64,000 bases of DNA from Gilliamella sp. wkB308 (GCF_001690185.1 NZ_LZGN01000034.1:62001-126000); one strand, 5' to 3'. Shown: positions 1 through 11,127, numbered from the stretch's first letter. Notes: generated from the letters alone by a model not told the origin. Numbers and translations are program-made.

Positions 1-537
1 CCATCACCAGACAAAGAAGTGATTGAGTTTTTTTCATTTAATTGTCCTAGTTGCTACCGATTTGAAACAAAATATCATGGTGCACAACTTATCAGTAAGG
101 ATTTACCAGAAGGGGTAAAATTTAAACGTTATCATTTAGAGGATTTTGGGCCACTTGCCAAGGAACTTGCCCAAGCATGGGCGATAGCTAATGTACTCGG
201 TATTCAAGATAAAGCTTCAGATGCTTTTTATCAGGCAATACAAGAAGAACGCAGCATAAAATCTGCTGATGACATCAAAGCGGTATTTTTAAGATTAGGT
301 GTGGATAGTAAAACGTTTGATGAAACGAAAGACAATTTTTTAGTTAAAGCTTTTATGGCACAACAAACTGATGCCATTAAAGAATTGAAACCAAACTCAA
401 TACCTTCTGTTATCGTTAATCGCAAGTTTTATGTCAATTCCAAAGGACTTAATATATCTGATGAACAAGCATTTATGAATGATTATTTAAGAGTGACTTC
501 GTTCTTAGTCGGATTAGATCCTAAAACCGAAAATTAA
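1..537 (+). CDS. dsbA: DsbA family thiol:disulfide interchange protein (5'-truncated by window edge)
   Basis: Periplasmic oxidoreductase that donates disulfide bonds to secreted proteins. The frame is open from base 1, so the start codon and signal peptide lie outside the window; 178 residues are visible. A thioredoxin-fold beginning (VIEFFSFNCPSCYRFE) carries the active site CPSC at nt 43-54, and the cis-proline loop appears as NSIPSVIVN near the C-terminus, both in the order expected for DsbA. The dipeptide between the cysteines is Pro-Ser rather than the Pro-His of E. coli DsbA, which is known to set the redox potential. The gene ends at a hairpin with a T run. A DsbA paralogue or DsbL-like protein is possible, but overall similarity favours DsbA. 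Confidence 0.88.
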   Translation, partial: PSPDKEVIEFFSFNCPSCYRFETKYHGAQLISKDLPEGVKFKRYHLEDFGPLAKELAQAWAIANVLGIQDKASDAFYQAIQEERSIKSADDIKAVFLRLGVDSKTFDETKDNFLVKAFMAQQTDAIKELKPNSIPSVIVNRKFYVNSKGLNISDEQAFMNDYLRVTSFLVGLDPKTEN

Positions 538-576
538 GCGAGTGTCATTGATTAAAACATCTGTTTTGAGAGCGAT

Positions 577-617
577 AAATTGTCATATTATTTGAATGTA
601 ACATGATGACAATTTTT
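577..617 (+). terminator. Rho-independent terminator after dsbA
   Basis: AAATTGTCAT (577-586) pairs with ATGACAATTT (606-615) across a 19-nt loop and runs into T residues, 40 bases after the dsbA stop. Confidence 0.6.
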
Positions 618-631
618 AAAGCTGTCATTTT

Positions 632-668
632 AAATCCCTTTGCAAAATCATGATTGCAGAGGGATTTT
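632..668. terminator. Hairpin between convergent dsbA and macB
   Basis: AAATCCCT-T-TGCAA pairs with TTGCA-G-AGGGATTT around the loop AATCATGA. A T-rich stretch follows on the plus strand and a weaker one on the minus strand, so it may stop transcription from both convergent genes. Confidence 0.55.
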
Positions 669-693
669 AATTTTAGGTGAGGTTTTAAAAACG

Positions 694-2664
694 TTATTCT
701 CGTTCTAAAGCATAAATCGGATCAAGTTTGGCGGCTCGTTTAGCTGGAAAATAACCAAAAATTATGCCAATGATACTCGAGCAACTAAAGGCAGCGATAA
801 TTGAAATGATAGAAAAACGCATCGCAAAGGATGTGACAACATAATTGAAAATCCCACCAACCACAAATGATAACAAGATGCCTAATGTGCCACCGATAAG
901 ACACACTAATACCGCTTCGATTAAAAACTGTTGCAGTATATCACTTGAACGCGCACCCACTGCCATGCGTACGCCAATTTCTCGGGTTCTTTCTGTGACG
1001 GATACTAGCATGATATTCATAACACCAATCCCCCCCACTAACAGTGAGATAAATGCAATGGTTGAAATTAATAATGTTAATACCCAAGCTGAGGAATTAA
1101 CGGTTTCACGGATGCTATCTGAATTAAAAATAAAAAAGTCTTTAACACCATGCCGTTGTATCATAATTTTATTAATCGCTTGTTCAGCAATCGATAAATC
1201 AACATTATCATTGACCCGAACCGTAATACTTCTTAACGAGGTTTGTCCGACCATGCGATTAATGACTGTGGTGTAAGGAAGCCAGATGTTAAGGCTTTCA
1301 TTATTACCAAAACCTTGTTGTTGTTTTGTGGCAACACCAATTATTCGTACCGGTAATTGACCCACCATCAGAATTTTGCCGATTGGATTTTCATTCTTAA
1401 ATAGCTGTTTAACGGTATTTTCATCGATAACGGCATCTTGTGCTGACGAAGCAACACTGGTCTGATCAAAAGCAATACCTTGCGTAATGTTATAGCCACG
1501 AACGGCAAAAAATTGCTCTCCAACACCATTTACTGTTCCCGTTACAGCCAAATTTTTAACCCGAAAATAGACTGATGTTGCCAGATTTGGGGTCGTGCTA
1601 TGTACAAAACTTTGTTTTGCTAAAAAGTCGGCGTCGGATGAGCGTAAGGTGGTAATTTTATCAGCGTTGCGATCCCCAAATCCGCTTCCGGGATAAATTT
1701 CGAGTGTACTTGTCCCTAACGAATTTATATTCGATAATATTTTTTGTTTGGTGCCTTCGCCTAAGGCAACCATTGAAACGACCGAGGCAATACCAATGAT
1801 AATACCAAGCATGGTAAGAAAAGTTCGTAATCGTTGAGAAAGCATCGACAATATTGCCATATTAAAGGCATCTCGAAAACGATTGTACTTAGCTTGAAAG
1901 TTGTCTTGGGTTTTTGTCGTTTCGATCTGTTTGACTTGGCGATGATCCTCTTCTTCTGCGTGATAGTTAGGATTGATTGAGTCAGAGATAATATTTCCGT
2001 CACTGATTTCAATAATTCGCTCCGCACTTTGGGCAATATTACTATCATGTGTCACAATAATGACGGTATGCCCTTGTTTGTGAAGTTCTCGCAAGATAGC
2101 CATGACTTCTAATCCGCTTTTACGGTCAAGTGCGCCCGTTGGTTCATCTGCTAAAATAACTTGTCCGCCGTTTATTAAGGCTCGAGCAATACTGACACGC
2201 TGTTGTTGACCGCCAGATAATTGACTGGGTTTATTATTAATCTTATCTTCAAGCCCTAAACGGGTTAATATTTCAATAGCTCGTTTTTTTCGTTGTTCAT
2301 TGGTGATTCCGGCATAAATAGCTGGGATTTCAACATTACCTTGTGCCGTTAAGGCGTTTAGCAAATGATAACGTTGAAAGATAAAACCAAAGTGTTCACG
2401 ACGTAATTCAGCTAATTCATCAGGTGATAATTGATTGGTGGTTCGTCCTCCAATGGTATAGACACCAGAGCTTGGTTTATCTAAACAACCTAAAATATTC
2501 ATTAATGTTGATTTGCCCGAACCAGACGCCCCAATAATGGCAACCATTTCGCCAGCATTAATCGTTAGATTGATGCTTTTAAGCACTTGAATGGTTGAAT
2601 CGCCAGCTGGAAATTCACGAACAATGTTTTCAAGTTTAATAAGCGGATTATTAGTGTTTGTCAT
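694..2664 (-). CDS. macB: MacB macrolide/enterotoxin exporter, ATP-binding and permease subunit
   Basis: Inner-membrane ABC transporter that works with MacA and an outer-membrane TolC channel to extrude macrolides, peptides or haem-type substrates. The 656 residues match the usual ~650. The N-terminal ATPase carries Walker [10 protein letters not shown] at about 45-53, signature LSGGQQQR and Walker [12 protein letters not shown]; four transmembrane segments follow, one near 285 and three in the last ~140 residues, with the periplasmic MacB_PCD region between. It lies one base after macA, so the two are translated from one message. No tolC gene is in the window. Confidence 0.95.
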   Translation of the reverse strand: MTNTNNPLIKLENIVREFPAGDSTIQVLKSINLTINAGEMVAIIGASGSGKSTLMNILGCLDKPSSGVYTIGGRTTNQLSPDELAELRREHFGFIFQRYHLLNALTAQGNVEIPAIYAGITNEQRKKRAIEILTRLGLEDKINNKPSQLSGGQQQRVSIARALINGGQVILADEPTGALDRKSGLEVMAILRELHKQGHTVIIVTHDSNIAQSAERIIEISDGNIISDSINPNYHAEEEDHRQVKQIETTKTQDNFQAKYNRFRDAFNMAILSMLSQRLRTFLTMLGIIIGIASVVSMVALGEGTKQKILSNINSLGTSTLEIYPGSGFGDRNADKITTLRSSDADFLAKQSFVHSTTPNLATSVYFRVKNLAVTGTVNGVGEQFFAVRGYNITQGIAFDQTSVASSAQDAVIDENTVKQLFKNENPIGKILMVGQLPVRIIGVATKQQQGFGNNESLNIWLPYTTVINRMVGQTSLRSITVRVNDNVDLSIAEQAINKIMIQRHGVKDFFIFNSDSIRETVNSSAWVLTLLISTIAFISLLVGGIGVMNIMLVSVTERTREIGVRMAVGARSSDILQQFLIEAVLVCLIGGTLGILLSFVVGGIFNYVVTSFAMRFSIISIIAAFSCSSIIGIIFGYFPAKRAAKLDPIYALERE

Positions 2665-2665
2665 A

Positions 2666-3862
2666 TCAGAATCTTATCCTCGGCGTGCGTCCATTAGGAT
2701 TAAATAATGCGCCATTGTCACTACCAATAATGACGACTTCCCCTTCTTTAAGTCCGGATTTGATTTCCACATTAATATTATTATTGATACCTAAACTGAC
2801 TTCTCGTTCTTCAGCATTATTATGTTGATTAAGTACATAGACAATTGCTTTATTATCTGCCAAATTTTTTTGGATAGCTTGAGATGGGATTGCCAATACA
2901 TCTTTTGCTTCAGATAAAACAATATAAACTTGGGCTGTCATCGAAATTCGTAAAATATGATCAGGATTATCAACATCGAATAATCCATTATAGTAAATTG
3001 CTGTTTTAGTGGTGGATGAAGAAGCGCTTAAACTTGATGAACTTTCCGTATTAATCGAATCTGGCGCAGGTTCAATGGCGCGTAATGTTAAACCGTCAAA
3101 ACGTCTATTAGGTTCACCTAATATGGTGAAATAGACGGGCATTCCTTTTTTTACATTAATAACATCCGCTTCTGAAATTTGTGCTTCAATGGTCATCTTA
3201 TCTAATTGTGCAACCTTCACAATGGTTGGTGCACTTTGCACAGAGTTAACGGTTTGACCTTGATCAACGGGTATGGCGACAATCACGCCATCAATAGGTG
3301 ATCGTATTTTTGTATAACCAAGATTCACTTTGGCTGTATCAACAGCGACTTGTGCACTGATGATATTTGCATCTAAGGCAGCAATATCTGCTTTGATTGC
3401 ATCGAGATCGGCTTTGGCTGAATCTAAATCGGATTGAACGCCGACCCCTTTATTGACGAGTTTTAATTGGCGATTATAAGTCAGTTGGTAATTAATTAAG
3501 TTGGCTTGTTTTGATTTACGTTGTGCTTCAAGGCTACTAAGCGAAGCTTCGGCTTGTTTCAAATCATTGCTCTGTTTTAGATCATCAATTTCAGCAATCA
3601 TGTCCCCTTGTTTAACTTGATCACCTAATTCAACATATAACTTTTTGATCTGACCCGAAACCTGCGCACCCACGCTGACTTGCTTGAAAGCGCTAATTGT
3701 ACCATCAGCCAGTACCGTTTTTTCAATATTAACTTTAGTCACAGGTGAGGTAATATAATTCACTGGTGATTGTGACGGAAAAACGATCAGCTTGATAATA
3801 TAGAGAAGCACAAACAGAAAAATAGCAATCACTATATTTTTGAATTTAATTAACTTTAACAA
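2666..3862 (-). CDS. macA: MacA periplasmic adaptor (membrane fusion protein)
   Basis: Adaptor of the MacAB-TolC pump. The protein of 398 residues begins with one membrane anchor ([19 protein letters not shown]), then a lipoyl half-motif, a coiled-coil hairpin rich in Q/A/D/L (about 85-190), the second lipoyl half ([20 protein letters not shown]) and beta-barrel domains. The start is read as TTG at 3860-3862, with AAAGGA about 11 bases upstream; the nearby ATG at 3870 is out of frame and stops after five codons. It is followed at once by macB. Use of TTG may keep expression low. Confidence 0.93.
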   Translation of the reverse strand: MLKLIKFKNIVIAIFLFVLLYIIKLIVFPSQSPVNYITSPVTKVNIEKTVLADGTISAFKQVSVGAQVSGQIKKLYVELGDQVKQGDMIAEIDDLKQSNDLKQAEASLSSLEAQRKSKQANLINYQLTYNRQLKLVNKGVGVQSDLDSAKADLDAIKADIAALDANIISAQVAVDTAKVNLGYTKIRSPIDGVIVAIPVDQGQTVNSVQSAPTIVKVAQLDKMTIEAQISEADVINVKKGMPVYFTILGEPNRRFDGLTLRAIEPAPDSINTESSSSLSASSSTTKTAIYYNGLFDVDNPDHILRISMTAQVYIVLSEAKDVLAIPSQAIQKNLADNKAIVYVLNQHNNAEEREVSLGINNNINVEIKSGLKEGEVVIIGSDNGALFNPNGRTPRIRF

Positions 3863-4060
3863 TATCTTTTCATCCTTTTATTCTATTCTTTAATCGTTTT
3901 AGCATTGTAGCGTAATAATATAAATGTTATTGATAACTATTCTTAATAAATTGTAATTATTATGAAAATAATACAGGCTAAATTATCTAATTTATATTGA
4001 AATATTTCAATAAATTCAGACTTATTGAGTCTATCATGAACATGATATCCGTATTCTTTT

Positions 4061-4089
4061 TTAGAAATTAGGAAGGATTGCGCTATAAT
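4061..4089 (+). promoter_or_regulatory. Sigma-70 type promoter for yfhL
   Basis: TTAGAA (4061-4066), 17-base spacer, perfect -10 TATAAT (4084-4089). The -10 is flanked by the inverted repeat TTGCGC (4078-4083) / GCGCAA (4091-4096), which could be an operator or chance. Confidence 0.55.
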
Positions 4090-4124
4090 GGCGCAAATTT
4101 TTTGGAGATGATAAAGTTAATTGA

Positions 4125-4382
<258 letters not shown>

Positions 4383-4386
4383 CCCG

Positions 4387-5334
4387 TTAGTTTGCTTTTA
4401 CTTCAATACGCAATTCTTTTGGAATTTCAAAGGTAATATTTTCTAAAATCCCGTCTGTTTCGATCAGTGATGTGCAACCCAAACTTTTCAAATGTTCAAT
4501 AACCTGTTGCACTAATATATCGGGTGCAGATGCGCCTGCTGTTACGCCCACCGTGCGAGCATTAGTTAGCCATTCTTGCTCAATATCGGTGGCATAATCA
4601 ATCAAATAAGCATTTTTACTGTTGCGTCTGGCAAGTTCAGCTAATCGGTTTGAATTGGATGAATTTTTTGAACCGACGACAAGTATCACATCTGCTTGTG
4701 AGGAAAGTTGTTTTACGGCTTGTTGTCGATTGGTTGTAGCATAACAAATATCATTTTTACGTGGGCTACGGATTTTAGGAAATCGTACTTTTAAGGCAGC
4801 AATGATTTCAGCCGTATCTTCCACTGATAAGGTCGTTTGAGTGGTAAAGCAAAGGTGATCTTCGTTTTTGACTTGTAATGTTTGAACATCGTTTATCGAT
4901 TCAATCAAATAAATACCACCATTAGGATTATTGTATTGACCTAATGTACCATCCACTTCAATATGCCCGGCATGACCGATTAAGACCACTTCTTCACCAC
5001 GATAACTGGATCTTGCCACTTCCATATGAACTTTAGTCACTAATGGGCAAGTTGCATCAAAGATACGAAGTTTTCGCTTTTTTGCTTCTTCACGCACCGC
5101 TTTAGATACACCATGCGCAGAAAAGATAAGAATACTATCGTCAGGTACTTCGTCAATTTGTTCAATAAAAATTGCGCCTAACTCTTTTAAGTTGTTAACC
5201 ACATAGCGGTTATGTACCACTTCATGGCGAACATAAACAGGTGCGCCAAAGAGTTCAAGTGCGCGTTCAACGATCGTGATAGCTCGATCAACACCAGCAC
5301 AAAAACCTCGAGGGTTAGCTAAAATAATTTGCAT
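4387..5334 (-). CDS. ispH: IspH, 4-hydroxy-3-methylbut-2-enyl diphosphate reductase
   Basis: Last step of the MEP isoprenoid pathway: reduces HMBPP to IPP and DMAPP with a [4Fe-4S] cluster. The 315 residues match the family length. Three conserved cysteines are visible: NPRGFCAGV (C12), [11 protein letters not shown] (about C96) and [10 protein letters not shown] (about C197), with the substrate-binding histidines in RHEVVHN and LIGHAGH. It is the last gene of ribF-ileS-lspA-ispH; the lspA stop lies one base upstream of its start, so the two are translationally linked. In E. coli fkpB sits between lspA and ispH; it is absent here. Confidence 0.97.
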   Translation of the reverse strand: MQIILANPRGFCAGVDRAITIVERALELFGAPVYVRHEVVHNRYVVNNLKELGAIFIEQIDEVPDDSILIFSAHGVSKAVREEAKKRKLRIFDATCPLVTKVHMEVARSSYRGEEVVLIGHAGHIEVDGTLGQYNNPNGGIYLIESINDVQTLQVKNEDHLCFTTQTTLSVEDTAEIIAALKVRFPKIRSPRKNDICYATTNRQQAVKQLSSQADVILVVGSKNSSNSNRLAELARRNSKNAYLIDYATDIEQEWLTNARTVGVTAGASAPDILVQQVIEHLKSLGCTSLIETDGILENITFEIPKELRIEVKAN

Positions 5335-5335
5335 A

Positions 5336-5821
5336 TTATTCGGTCTTTTGGGGTTTTTTATAACTACTTAAAATAAATAATCCAATACCGATACAAATCG
5401 CACAATCAGCAATATTAAAGGTTGGATAGTGCCAGCTACCGAAATTCACATCTAGAAAATCAACCACAAAACCATGATAAAGGCGGTCAAATAGGTTGCC
5501 TAAAGCACCACCTAATATAAGTGATAATGAAAAATTTTCTAATTTTTGCTGTCGTTTATTACGATAAAGCATATACAAAATAGCACCACTAATGAGTAAA
5601 GCAACGGCTGCAAGCATCCAACGTTGACCTTCAAAAATACTAAATGCAGCGCCAATATTTTGTACATAAGTAATCGAGAAGAAAGGCAACACGTTAATTG
5701 ATTCATAAAGGTGGAATTTATTTAGGATCCAAAATTTACTAGCAATATCAATAAAAAACACAATTGTGCTAGTCATTAACCAGTAAAGTCCATTCTCTTT
5801 TTTCATAAAGTTCATGCTCAT
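5336..5821 (-). CDS. lspA: LspA, lipoprotein signal peptidase (signal peptidase II)
   Basis: Inner-membrane aspartyl protease that removes signal peptides from prolipoproteins after diacylglyceryl transfer; its substrates here would include the lipoproteins DolP, YnbE and the 10-kb lipoprotein. It has 161 residues with four membrane segments. The catalytic Asp pair lies in the conserved blocks [17 protein letters not shown] and FNIADCAI. The N-terminus has three in-frame ATGs (Met1, 3, 6) with no strong ribosome site, so the exact start is uncertain by a few residues. Confidence 0.95.
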   Translation of the reverse strand: MSMNFMKKENGLYWLMTSTIVFFIDIASKFWILNKFHLYESINVLPFFSITYVQNIGAAFSIFEGQRWMLAAVALLISGAILYMLYRNKRQQKLENFSLSLILGGALGNLFDRLYHGFVVDFLDVNFGSWHYPTFNIADCAICIGIGLFILSSYKKPQKTE

Positions 5822-5830
5822 GATGATATT

Positions 5831-5889
5831 TCGCCGACTGTTGTCGGCGTTTAATGTAATAAGTGGCTATAAGCTATTGTCTTATAGCC
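5831..5889. repeat. Two hairpins in the ileS-lspA spacer
   Basis: CGCCGAC-tgtt-GTCGGCG (about 5832-5849) and GGCTATAAG-ctattgt-CTTATAGCC (5865-5889) are both perfect stems. Neither has a good T run on the minus (transcribed) strand, so they look like mRNA-processing or stabilising structures rather than full terminators. Confidence 0.6.
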
Positions 5890-5911
5890 GTGTTTATCTG
5901 TCATTCAATTA

Positions 5912-8719
5912 TTAGGCGAAATGTCTAACTTCACCATTACCATGAATGTTTTCTTCACAGCGTTTACATAAATGTGTTGTTGGGTCATTATCAATGGTGT
6001 AATGCCAACAGCGAGGACACTTATCACCTTGCGCTTTAGAGAGCTCGATTTTTAGACCGGCTATATCACTTTGTACTGCCTGTTGTGGCGCACTGTCTAG
6101 TGGTTTCACGCTGGCTTGTGATGTGAGTAGTACAAAGCGTAATTCGTTCTCTAATTTAGCGAGTGCTGTGGCAATCTGATCGTCTGCATAAAGGGTAACA
6201 GTGGCTTCAAGAGAACCGCCAATCACTTTATCGTTACGACCTTGTTCTAGCACTTTGTTTACTTCGCTACGAATTGATAAAATTTGTGCCCAATACTCAC
6301 TATTTAATGTTTCGTTATCGGATAAACTAAATAGTTCGTTATACCATTCATCTTCAAATACAAACTCTGATTTTTCAGCTGAAGGTAAATATTGCCAAAT
6401 TTCGTCAGCGGTAAATGATAATACTGGTGCTATCCAACGTACCATTGCTTGAGCAATATGATATAACGCAGTTTGGCAACTATGACGAGCAACGCTATCA
6501 CTTTTTGCGGTGTACTGACGATCTTTAATAATATCTAAATAGAATGATCCCATTTCAATTGAACAGAATTGCATAATACGTTGTACGACTTTATGGAAAT
6601 CATAGCTTTCGTAAGCTTGGATAATTTGATCTTGTGCCTCTTTTGCCATGCTGACCGCCCAGCGATCCAGTACCACCATATCTTCAGGTTTGACCATGTC
6701 TTTAGCTGGATCGAAGCCGTTTAAGTTAGCCAGTAAAAAGCGAGCTGTATTACGAATACGACGATAGCTATCTGCGGCTCGTTTGATGATTTCGTCAGAA
6801 TAGCTCATTTCACCCGAATAATCGGTCGAAGCAATCCATAAACGTAAAATATCCGCTCCGAGTTTACCCATAACTTCTTGTGGGGTAACGATATTGCCTA
6901 ACGATTTAGACATTTTTCGACCTTGACCGTCAACCACAAAACCATGAGTTAACACTTGCTTATAAGGAGCTTTGTTATCAATCGCTGTTGATAGCATTAA
7001 AGATGACATAAACCAACCACGATGCTGATCTGAACCTTCTAAATACATGTCAGCTTCGTGCCCTTCAAACTCAGGGCGTACACCGACTACCGAAAAGAAA
7101 GTTGATCCTGAATCAAACCAGACATCAAGGGTATCTGGGACGTTGCGATAATCGTCTGCATCGGGGCCAAGCAAATCTTTGATATCTGCATCCCACCACG
7201 CTTGGATACCGTGTTGTTCAACTAATTTAGCGACTTTTTCAACAAGTTCCAGAGTATCGGGGTGTAGCTCTTCGGTCTCTTTGTGGACAAATAACGTCAT
7301 TGGTACGCCCCATGTACGTTGACGAGAGATACACCAGTCAGGGCGATTAGCAACCATTGTTTCAATTCGTGCTTGTCCCCAATCCGGAATCCAGCGGACT
7401 TGTTTAATTTCTTTTAATGATTGGGCACGTAAACCTTGTTTATCCATGCTAATAAACCATTGCGGTGTTGCACGATAAATAACCGGAGTTTTGTGACGCC
7501 AACAACATGGATAGCTGTGTTCAATATTTTCAAAATGAAGTAGCGCATTGTGGTCTTTTAATATGTCGATCACAACTTTATTCGCTTTAAATACAAATAA
7601 GCCATCTAAACCTGCACCAGTGCCTGGTAAATAGCACCCATTGCCACCAACAGGGTTTGCAACTTCAAGCCCATATTTTTGACCAACTAAAAAGTCTTCC
7701 GCACCATGGCCGGGTGCAGTGTGCACCGCACCAGTACCAGCGTCAACCGTAACATGTTCACCAAGTACAATGGGTTCATCAAAATCAAGGAAAGGATGCT
7801 TAAAGCGTAATAGTTCAAGCGCATCACCTTTACAGCTGCCAAGTACTTTCCATTCTGAAATTTCGGCACGTTTCATGACGGATTCGACCAGATCAGTGGC
7901 TAAAATTAAGCATTCTTTATCATTTATTTGTACCAGTTGATACTCAAATTCAGCATTTAAGGCAATGCCTCGGCTAGCGGGTAATGTCCAAGGTGTTGTC
8001 GTCCAAATCACGGCATAAATAGTTAAATCGGTATGAACGCCAAATTTACTTGCAACAGCTTGGTTATCCACGGCTTTAAATTTTACATCTATAGCGGGTG
8101 AAGATTTATCATAATATTCTACTTCCGCTTCTGCTAACGAAGACATACAATCAGTACACCAGTAAACAGGTTTTGCTCCTTTGACTAAATGCCCGTTTTT
8201 GATGACTTTACCTAATGCTCGAATAATATTCGCTTCCGTATCGTAATTCATTGTACGGTAGGGATTTTGCCAATCACCCAGTACACCCATACGTATAAAA
8301 TCAGCTTTTTGTAGTTCAACTTGAGAAGCAGCATAGTCACGACAAATTTGGCGAAACTCAGCAGGCGTTACTTTTACGCCTGGTTTGCCGACTTGTTCTT
8401 CAACTTTTTGTTCGATAGGCAGACCATGACAGTCCCACCCTGGAATATATGGGGAATCATAACCGCTTAAACCTTTTGATTTAATAATAATATCTTTAAT
8501 AATTTTATTAACTGCATGACCTATGTGAAGTTTGCCGTTTGCATAAGGAGGACCATCATGCAAAATAAAGGCTTTTTTCCCTTTTTTTACTTGGCGGATT
8601 TTGCGATAAAGTTCTTTATCGTACCAGTTTTGCAACATCGCCGGTTCACGTTTGGCAAGATCACCTCGCATTGGGAAACCGGTTTCCGGTAAATTCAATG
8701 TATTTTTATAATCTGTCAT
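5912..8719 (-). CDS. ileS: Isoleucyl-tRNA synthetase
   Basis: Class I aminoacyl-tRNA synthetase, 935 residues (E. coli 938). The HIGH motif is seen in [16 protein letters not shown], the KMSKS loop in [10 protein letters not shown], the CP1 editing domain in the segment containing [12 protein letters not shown], and the C-terminal zinc site in CPRCWHYT and [10 protein letters not shown]. It is transcribed with ribF upstream and lspA-ispH downstream, the common gammaproteobacterial order. The sequence looks like the standard mupirocin-sensitive bacterial type, which is a family inference. Confidence 0.98.
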   Translation of the reverse strand: MTDYKNTLNLPETGFPMRGDLAKREPAMLQNWYDKELYRKIRQVKKGKKAFILHDGPPYANGKLHIGHAVNKIIKDIIIKSKGLSGYDSPYIPGWDCHGLPIEQKVEEQVGKPGVKVTPAEFRQICRDYAASQVELQKADFIRMGVLGDWQNPYRTMNYDTEANIIRALGKVIKNGHLVKGAKPVYWCTDCMSSLAEAEVEYYDKSSPAIDVKFKAVDNQAVASKFGVHTDLTIYAVIWTTTPWTLPASRGIALNAEFEYQLVQINDKECLILATDLVESVMKRAEISEWKVLGSCKGDALELLRFKHPFLDFDEPIVLGEHVTVDAGTGAVHTAPGHGAEDFLVGQKYGLEVANPVGGNGCYLPGTGAGLDGLFVFKANKVVIDILKDHNALLHFENIEHSYPCCWRHKTPVIYRATPQWFISMDKQGLRAQSLKEIKQVRWIPDWGQARIETMVANRPDWCISRQRTWGVPMTLFVHKETEELHPDTLELVEKVAKLVEQHGIQAWWDADIKDLLGPDADDYRNVPDTLDVWFDSGSTFFSVVGVRPEFEGHEADMYLEGSDQHRGWFMSSLMLSTAIDNKAPYKQVLTHGFVVDGQGRKMSKSLGNIVTPQEVMGKLGADILRLWIASTDYSGEMSYSDEIIKRAADSYRRIRNTARFLLANLNGFDPAKDMVKPEDMVVLDRWAVSMAKEAQDQIIQAYESYDFHKVVQRIMQFCSIEMGSFYLDIIKDRQYTAKSDSVARHSCQTALYHIAQAMVRWIAPVLSFTADEIWQYLPSAEKSEFVFEDEWYNELFSLSDNETLNSEYWAQILSIRSEVNKVLEQGRNDKVIGGSLEATVTLYADDQIATALAKLENELRFVLLTSQASVKPLDSAPQQAVQSDIAGLKIELSKAQGDKCPRCWHYTIDNDPTTHLCKRCEENIHGNGEVRHFA

Positions 8720-8757
8720 GCTGATTTATTCCAGTTAATTTTGTTGATACTACTTTC

Positions 8758-9696
8758 TTAATTGGTTAATTGTGCACTGATCTTTTTCGCAGTGCAAACA
8801 TCTTGTGTAATTTGTTCTTTCAACGCTGTTATAGAGTCAAATTTTTTCTCGTCTCGTAATTTTTCGAGGAAGGTTACGTCTAAATATTGTCCATAAATAT
8901 CACCCGAAAAGTCAAATAGATTCACTTCTAAAATGGCTTTTTTTCCTTGAATAGTTGGTCTTATACCAATATTAGCAATGCCATAATAAGATTGTTGGCT
9001 ACAACAATTTTTGACGTTAACTAAATAGACACCGTGTAAGGCTGGTTTTTTGCGGTGTAGTTGAATATTTGCCGTTGGAAAACCTAATTGCCTTGCTAAT
9101 GCATTGCCATGAATAACACGCCCTTGAATGCTATACGGACGCCCTAATAGACAACGTGCTAATTCAAAATCATTGTTGAGTAAAGCTTTACGCACCGCGG
9201 TACTACTAATTCGTAACTGATTCCAAACGTAGGTTGGCATACTTTCGACAGTAAAATCATTTTTTTGTGCATAATGTTCAAGAAGATGAATATCCCCTTT
9301 ACGTTCAAACCCAAACCGAAAATCATCACCAATAATAATATATTTGGCCCGTAACTGATTTATCAACCACGCTTGAATAAAGTCATCAGCAGACATTTTG
9401 GCAAAGGTTTGAGTAAACGGAACAGCAATAATATAGTCGATACCGAGTTTTTCAATAAAAATCACTTTTTCTTGAAATGAAGTTAATCGGGAAGGGGCAT
9501 TTTCCAAACAAAAAAACTCTAACGGTTGCGGTTCAAATAGCATAACCACGGTTGGTAGATTTAATTTTTTACCTTGGGTGATTAAATGGTTAATTAATTG
9601 CTGATGTCCTAAATGTATGCCATCAAAATTGCCCAATGTCAGTACGCACTGGGAAAATTGATTTTTTAAATTAGCAATACCGCGAATGATCTTCAT
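8758..9696 (-). CDS. ribF: RibF, bifunctional riboflavin kinase / FMN adenylyltransferase
   Basis: Makes FMN and then FAD from riboflavin. It has 312 residues (E. coli 313). The nucleotidyltransferase domain has GNFDGIHLGHQQLI (HxGH-type motif) near residue 25 and ISSTAVRKALL further on; the C-terminal kinase domain has GRPYSIQGRVIHGNALARQLG followed by GFPTANI. It is the first gene of the ileS cluster. The usual enteric neighbour rpsT is not upstream; a lipoprotein gene and folE are there instead. Confidence 0.96.
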   Translation of the reverse strand: MKIIRGIANLKNQFSQCVLTLGNFDGIHLGHQQLINHLITQGKKLNLPTVVMLFEPQPLEFFCLENAPSRLTSFQEKVIFIEKLGIDYIIAVPFTQTFAKMSADDFIQAWLINQLRAKYIIIGDDFRFGFERKGDIHLLEHYAQKNDFTVESMPTYVWNQLRISSTAVRKALLNNDFELARCLLGRPYSIQGRVIHGNALARQLGFPTANIQLHRKKPALHGVYLVNVKNCCSQQSYYGIANIGIRPTIQGKKAILEVNLFDFSGDIYGQYLDVTFLEKLRDEKKFDSITALKEQITQDVCTAKKISAQLTN

Positions 9697-9741
9697 GAAA
9701 ATGTGTTATTTAACTGTGTAATTTAACTCAAGTAGCCGAGA

Positions 9742-9747
9742 ATTATA
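9742..9747 (-). promoter_or_regulatory. Probable -10 element for the ribF operon
   Basis: On the minus strand a perfect TATAAT lies about 45 bases upstream of the ribF ATG. The -35 region is poor. The interrupted palindrome ATCTT-tcttg-AAGAT (9751-9765) lies just upstream and could be an activator or repressor site. Confidence 0.35.
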
Positions 9748-9847
9748 CCAATCTTTCTTGAAGATGCACGTAATATAAAGCTGATTTTCGGTTGTTTTGT
9801 ATTTGAGTTTTAGGTTTTGATTATTGTTAAATATTCAATTCCCATAC

Positions 9848-9910
9848 GATTGTTACAAAAATCCGCTGAATTTAGGTTTACGTCAATTTTGATTGTTACC
9901 AAAAAATCCG
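9848..9910. repeat. Imperfect direct repeat at the 3' end of the lipoprotein gene
   Basis: GATTGTTACAAAAATCCG (9848-9865) recurs as GATTGTTACCAAAAAATCCG (9891-9910). The second copy covers the last codons and stop of the lipoprotein gene, so a short duplication may have reset its C-terminus. Confidence 0.6.
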
Positions 9911-10408
9911 ACAATAAGCCAGTTCATTTGCCCGTTTTTTATATTCAGCTTGTTGCGCTTTAGGAATAAAAAAACGGTTTTTTTCTATCTCTTCGCACTC
10001 TTTTACATCACGTTTAATTTGTTCTGCTTCTTCTTTTGAAATTCGAAAGAAAACTGTATTAAATATACCGATTTTTGAATAGTTATCACCATGAAAAGTC
10101 ACTCTGTTTTCTAAACCAAAATTTCTTTCTGATGGATAAGCGAGTCCATCGAAATTGTCTTGGGGTTTTGTCACTTTTCGCATCGCAATGGTTTGATCAT
10201 TACCATAAACATAGTTTTCATTGATAAAGTAATTATCCCCTTGTTTACTTATTTCAACAACATTGGCGTACGTTGCAGTATATTTAAAATCGGGACCACC
10301 TTCTACCCAAAAACCAATAAATTTATCGTTATTATTAGAATTATTAGATTCCTGTTCAGAGCATGCTGTTATCAATAATACCATAAAAATGAGTGATAAA
10401 AATTTCAT
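9896..10408 (-). CDS. Predicted lipoprotein of unknown function
   Basis: 170 residues. The first 16 form a lipoprotein signal peptide, MKFLSLIFMVLLITAC, with the lipobox Cys at 16 followed by an Asn/Ser-rich linker (about 17-28). The mature part has mixed charge with an FIGFWVEGG segment and a Lys/Glu-rich tail (RISKEEAEQIKRDVKECEEIEK). I do not recognise a family. The residue after the lipid-modified Cys is Ser, not Asp, so export to the outer membrane is expected from the general sorting rule. It is 14 bases downstream of folE on the same strand and probably co-transcribed. The C-terminus overlaps a short direct repeat. Confidence 0.75.
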   Translation of the reverse strand: MKFLSLIFMVLLITACSEQESNNSNNNDKFIGFWVEGGPDFKYTATYANVVEISKQGDNYFINENYVYGNDQTIAMRKVTKPQDNFDGLAYPSERNFGLENRVTFHGDNYSKIGIFNTVFFRISKEEAEQIKRDVKECEEIEKNRFFIPKAQQAEYKKRANELAYCRIFW

Positions 10409-10422
10409 TGAATATCCTTATA

Positions 10423-11082
10423 TTAAGAGTGATGTAATGCTCTTAAAAATTCTTGTCTGGTACTTGGATTGGTTTTAAATCCGCCACCCAGCGCGGTCGT
10501 GGTTGTCATACTGCTTGAATCTTTAATGCCTCTGGCTTTCACACAATAGTGAGTTGCATCGATTGAGACCGCCACATTGACCGTGCCAAGTAAGGTTTGA
10601 AGAGCAACGAGTATTTGTTGAGTTAATCTTTCTTGTACTTGTGGTCGCTGTGAAAAAAATTCAACAATTCGATTAATTTTGGATAAGCCAATAACTTTAT
10701 CTTTAGGGATATAAGAGACGGTGGCTTTGCCGTCAATGGTGACAAAATGGTGTTCGCATACACTGGTTAAGGTAATATCACGAACGGTGATCATCTCGTC
10801 GACTTGCATTTTATTTTCAATGAGTGTGATTTTGGGAAAATTTTCATAATAGAGCCCAGAAAAAATTTCATCAACATACATTTTAGAGACACGATGTGGT
10901 GTTTCGGCAAGACTGTCATCAGTAAGATCCAACTCCATTAATTTCATGATCTCACGAAAATGTTCTTCGATTTTTGCCTTGCGCTCACTATTATCCATTG
11001 CTAAACGACAAGAAGGGGTTTCAAGATTTTTAGCTGCCAGTGCATCTTTAACTTTTTGTGCAGCAAGACTTAACTGTGTCAT
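10423..11082 (-). CDS. folE: GTP cyclohydrolase I
   Basis: First step of tetrahydrofolate synthesis, GTP to dihydroneopterin triphosphate. It has 219 residues (E. coli 222). Zinc ligands are visible in TSVCEHHF (Cys, His) and HYCVKARG (Cys); the conserved [21 protein letters not shown] block and DATHYCV strand confirm FolE type IA rather than the zinc-independent FolE2. It is divergent from polA. A perfect 16-bp palindrome lies 30 bases upstream of its start. Confidence 0.97.
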   Translation of the reverse strand: MTQLSLAAQKVKDALAAKNLETPSCRLAMDNSERKAKIEEHFREIMKLMELDLTDDSLAETPHRVSKMYVDEIFSGLYYENFPKITLIENKMQVDEMITVRDITLTSVCEHHFVTIDGKATVSYIPKDKVIGLSKINRIVEFFSQRPQVQERLTQQILVALQTLLGTVNVAVSIDATHYCVKARGIKDSSSMTTTTALGGGFKTNPSTRQEFLRALHHS

Positions 11083-11111
11083 TAATCGTATACTCAGGTT
11101 AAAAAAGATAC

Positions 11112-11127
11112 AGTATTATATAATACT
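11112..11127. promoter_or_regulatory. Perfect palindrome over the folE -10 region
   Basis: AGTATTATATAATACT is a 16-base perfect palindrome in the folE-polA divergent space. It contains TATAAT on the minus strand (11115-11120), a likely folE -10. A related palindrome CAGTAT-ata-ATACTG covers the hscC -10 region. Confidence 0.45.

Noticed and set aside
845..1276. 143-codon frame antisense to macB
   Set aside because: Mirror of a conserved transmembrane coding region; no independent start signal or family resemblance.
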